Positions 63,112-64,000 of a stretch of DNA of 64,000 bases are shown piece after piece (the first letter of the stretch is position 1; each line of letters starts with the position of its first letter). The notes under the pieces were generated by a model. The model ran no database searches, was not told the DNA's origin, and saw only the letters and a list, made by a program, of their open reading frames with translations. This stretch comes from Cytophagaceae bacterium (GTDB lineage: Bacteria > Bacteroidota > Bacteroidia > Cytophagales > Flexibacteraceae): the NCBI GenBank assembly GCA_027487695.1, contig JAIYDB010000024.1:16824-80823 (forward strand), read 5' to 3'. Position numbers and translations under genes: made by a program.

Positions 63112-63825
63112 CTATCTCGGTAACAAGAGCAAATTTTTGCTGTGAATATAGGCAGTATTATTAAGCCAAGTTACTTTATACCAAACATCGGTTTTGGCGG
63201 TAATAGTAACTCTGTGACCCTGACTTACTTTGGTAATATTGTTGCTGGCGGCACTAGGGCCATCCATAAGCATAGTATTGTTAAAGGCTATAATTGCCTT
63301 TTGGTTGATGGTTTGGATATTATTAGCCACGGCAAACCCAATAATGCACACCAAGAAAATAAGCGGATAATAAACTAACTGCTTGCCTTTATACCTGCTT
63401 TGAAACATAGCCAAAACCAAAATTAAGGATATAGCGATGCCAGAAAGCACCACAATATCATCGGTTTGGTAGTAGTACTGAAGCAGCAGGTCTAAGTCTG
63501 AGAAGTTGTAGCCTTGCAAGTTATACTGATTTGCCAAAATTCTGATTTGCTCTTGGAGCGATTTGCTCGGCGCAATTTGGTAGCAGAGATTCAAGTAATA
63601 TATTTCGGCAGGATAGTTTCTGAGAGCAGAAGCACAATTAGCCATTTTAAGGAGCAGGGCAGGGGATGCCATACTTTCCTGCTTCATTACGAGCTGGTAA
63701 TTTCTGAGTGCTTTTTTGAATTCACCTTGCTTCCAAAGGCTATCGGCAAGTTTTTCCGTAGGTTGGGAAAAAGCTAACGAGCTCATTAGTAGCGAGATGA
63801 ATACAACTAGGGAAATATTCTTCAT
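63112..63825 (-). CDS. BatE-like TPR and SH3 membrane protein
   Basis: 237 aa with a signal peptide (1-20). Tetratricopeptide-like pairs (about 25-105), two membrane helices (about 123-145, VLSGIAISLILVLAMF; 149-168, LVYYPLIFLVCIIGFAV) and a C-terminal SH3-like domain (about 185-237, VTITAKTDVWYKVTWLNNTAYIH). This TPR-TM-SH3 layout is that of BatE of the Bacteroides aerotolerance operon. It stands alone here, 31 kb from batA. Confidence 0.75.
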   Translation of the reverse strand: MKNISLVVFISLLMSSLAFSQPTEKLADSLWKQGEFKKALRNYQLVMKQESMASPALLLKMANCASALRNYPAEIYYLNLCYQIAPSKSLQEQIRILANQYNLQGYNFSDLDLLLQYYYQTDDIVVLSGIAISLILVLAMFQSRYKGKQLVYYPLIFLVCIIGFAVANNIQTINQKAIIAFNNTMLMDGPSAASNNITKVSQGHRVTITAKTDVWYKVTWLNNTAYIHSKNLLLLPR

Positions 63826-63912
63826 TTATTTCATTGTAATTGTTGCAAGGTAATTATTATCTGCCTACTTTTGCATCCGCAATAGGGGAAACACCCTCTG
63901 CAAATATTACCC

Positions 63913-63985
63913 GATTCGTTAGCTCAGCTGGTAGAGCATTACACTTTTAATGTACAGGTCCTGGGTTCGAGCCCCAGACGGATCA
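63913..63985 (+). tRNA. tRNA-Lys (anticodon UUU)
   Basis: 73 nt. Acceptor GATTCGT with ACGGATC, D arm GCTC/GAGC, anticodon loop ACTTTTAAT with TTT, T arm CTGGG-TTCGAGC-CCCAG, discriminator A. The CCA is not encoded. Confidence 0.96.
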
Positions 63986-64000
63986 CAAGAAAAACCTTCT

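Noticed and set aside
1..64000. CRISPR arrays, insertion sequences, integrases, prophage genes
   Set aside because: No repeat-spacer arrays, transposase motifs or phage structural genes were seen.

Overview
The window comes from a member of the Bacteroidota, most likely an aerobic Cytophagia- or Sphingobacteriia-like lineage; the genus cannot be fixed from this sequence. The evidence is: two large secreted proteins ending in the type B C-terminal domain exported by the type IX secretion system; several promoters with the Bacteroidota -7 box TANNTTTG; few Shine-Dalgarno sites; Bat aerotolerance proteins; a DAP-type MurE (DNPR motif); and many lipoproteins. The DNA is fairly AT-rich. No insertion sequence, integrase or CRISPR array was seen.

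Layout. 1-5.4 kb: the tail of a beta-barrel protein, a CBM9-like secreted protein, and full-length cobalamin-dependent methionine synthase (metH) behind a SAM-I riboswitch. 5.5-7.1 kb: a two-gene AT-rich island with a membrane-anchored, coiled-coil DarT-like DNA ADP-ribosyltransferase followed 3 nt later by a protein with the NADAR-type signature ExxxQxxKxF. This is a probable toxin-antitoxin or anti-phage module and is the most interesting locus here. 7.2-14.7 kb: a SNF2 helicase, TerC, a type IX secreted protein and rpsT. 14.8-18.6 kb: four glycosyltransferases (GT4, GT2, GT17, GT4). 18.6-26.9 kb: tandem GH3 enzymes (one fused to a beta-lactamase-fold domain), a PAP2 phosphatase, an alpha/beta hydrolase and lipoproteins, including a formylglycine-generating-enzyme-like protein.

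26.9-30.5 kb: a low-coding accessory stretch with small lipoproteins, a 40-bp direct repeat that doubles as a terminator, possible gene remnants, a LolC/E-type permease and a 47-aa protein. 30.6-34.9 kb: a partial Bat locus (BatA plus a DUF4381-like partner), then gmd and fcl, which make GDP-L-fucose, a likely donor for surface glycans. 35-43.5 kb: a membrane SpoIIE-type phosphatase, a degenerate ANL adenylation-domain protein, a second type IX secreted protein, the rpsF-rpsR-rplI operon and a TPR membrane protein. 43.7-47.6 kb: a lipoprotein MsrB, pgk, an RlmI-type methyltransferase and LptC. 47.6-52.6 kb: a shortened division/cell-wall cluster, rsmH-ftsL-ftsI-murE, with no mraZ at its head and no mraY after murE. 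52.7-64 kb: a DUF2179 protein, a Bacteroidota-type intergenic repeat, a DPP4-like peptidase, a universal stress protein, YceI, an M42-like peptidase, a tRNA-like element, an Lrp regulator, HtrA, RadC, a BatE-like protein and tRNA-Lys(UUU).

Most genes are ordinary housekeeping or envelope functions. The unusual content is concentrated in the DarT/NADAR-like pair, the repeat-flanked unit at 26.9-27.7 kb, the intergenic repeat at 53.4-53.8 kb, the tRNA-like element at 58.8 kb and the ANL pseudoenzyme.
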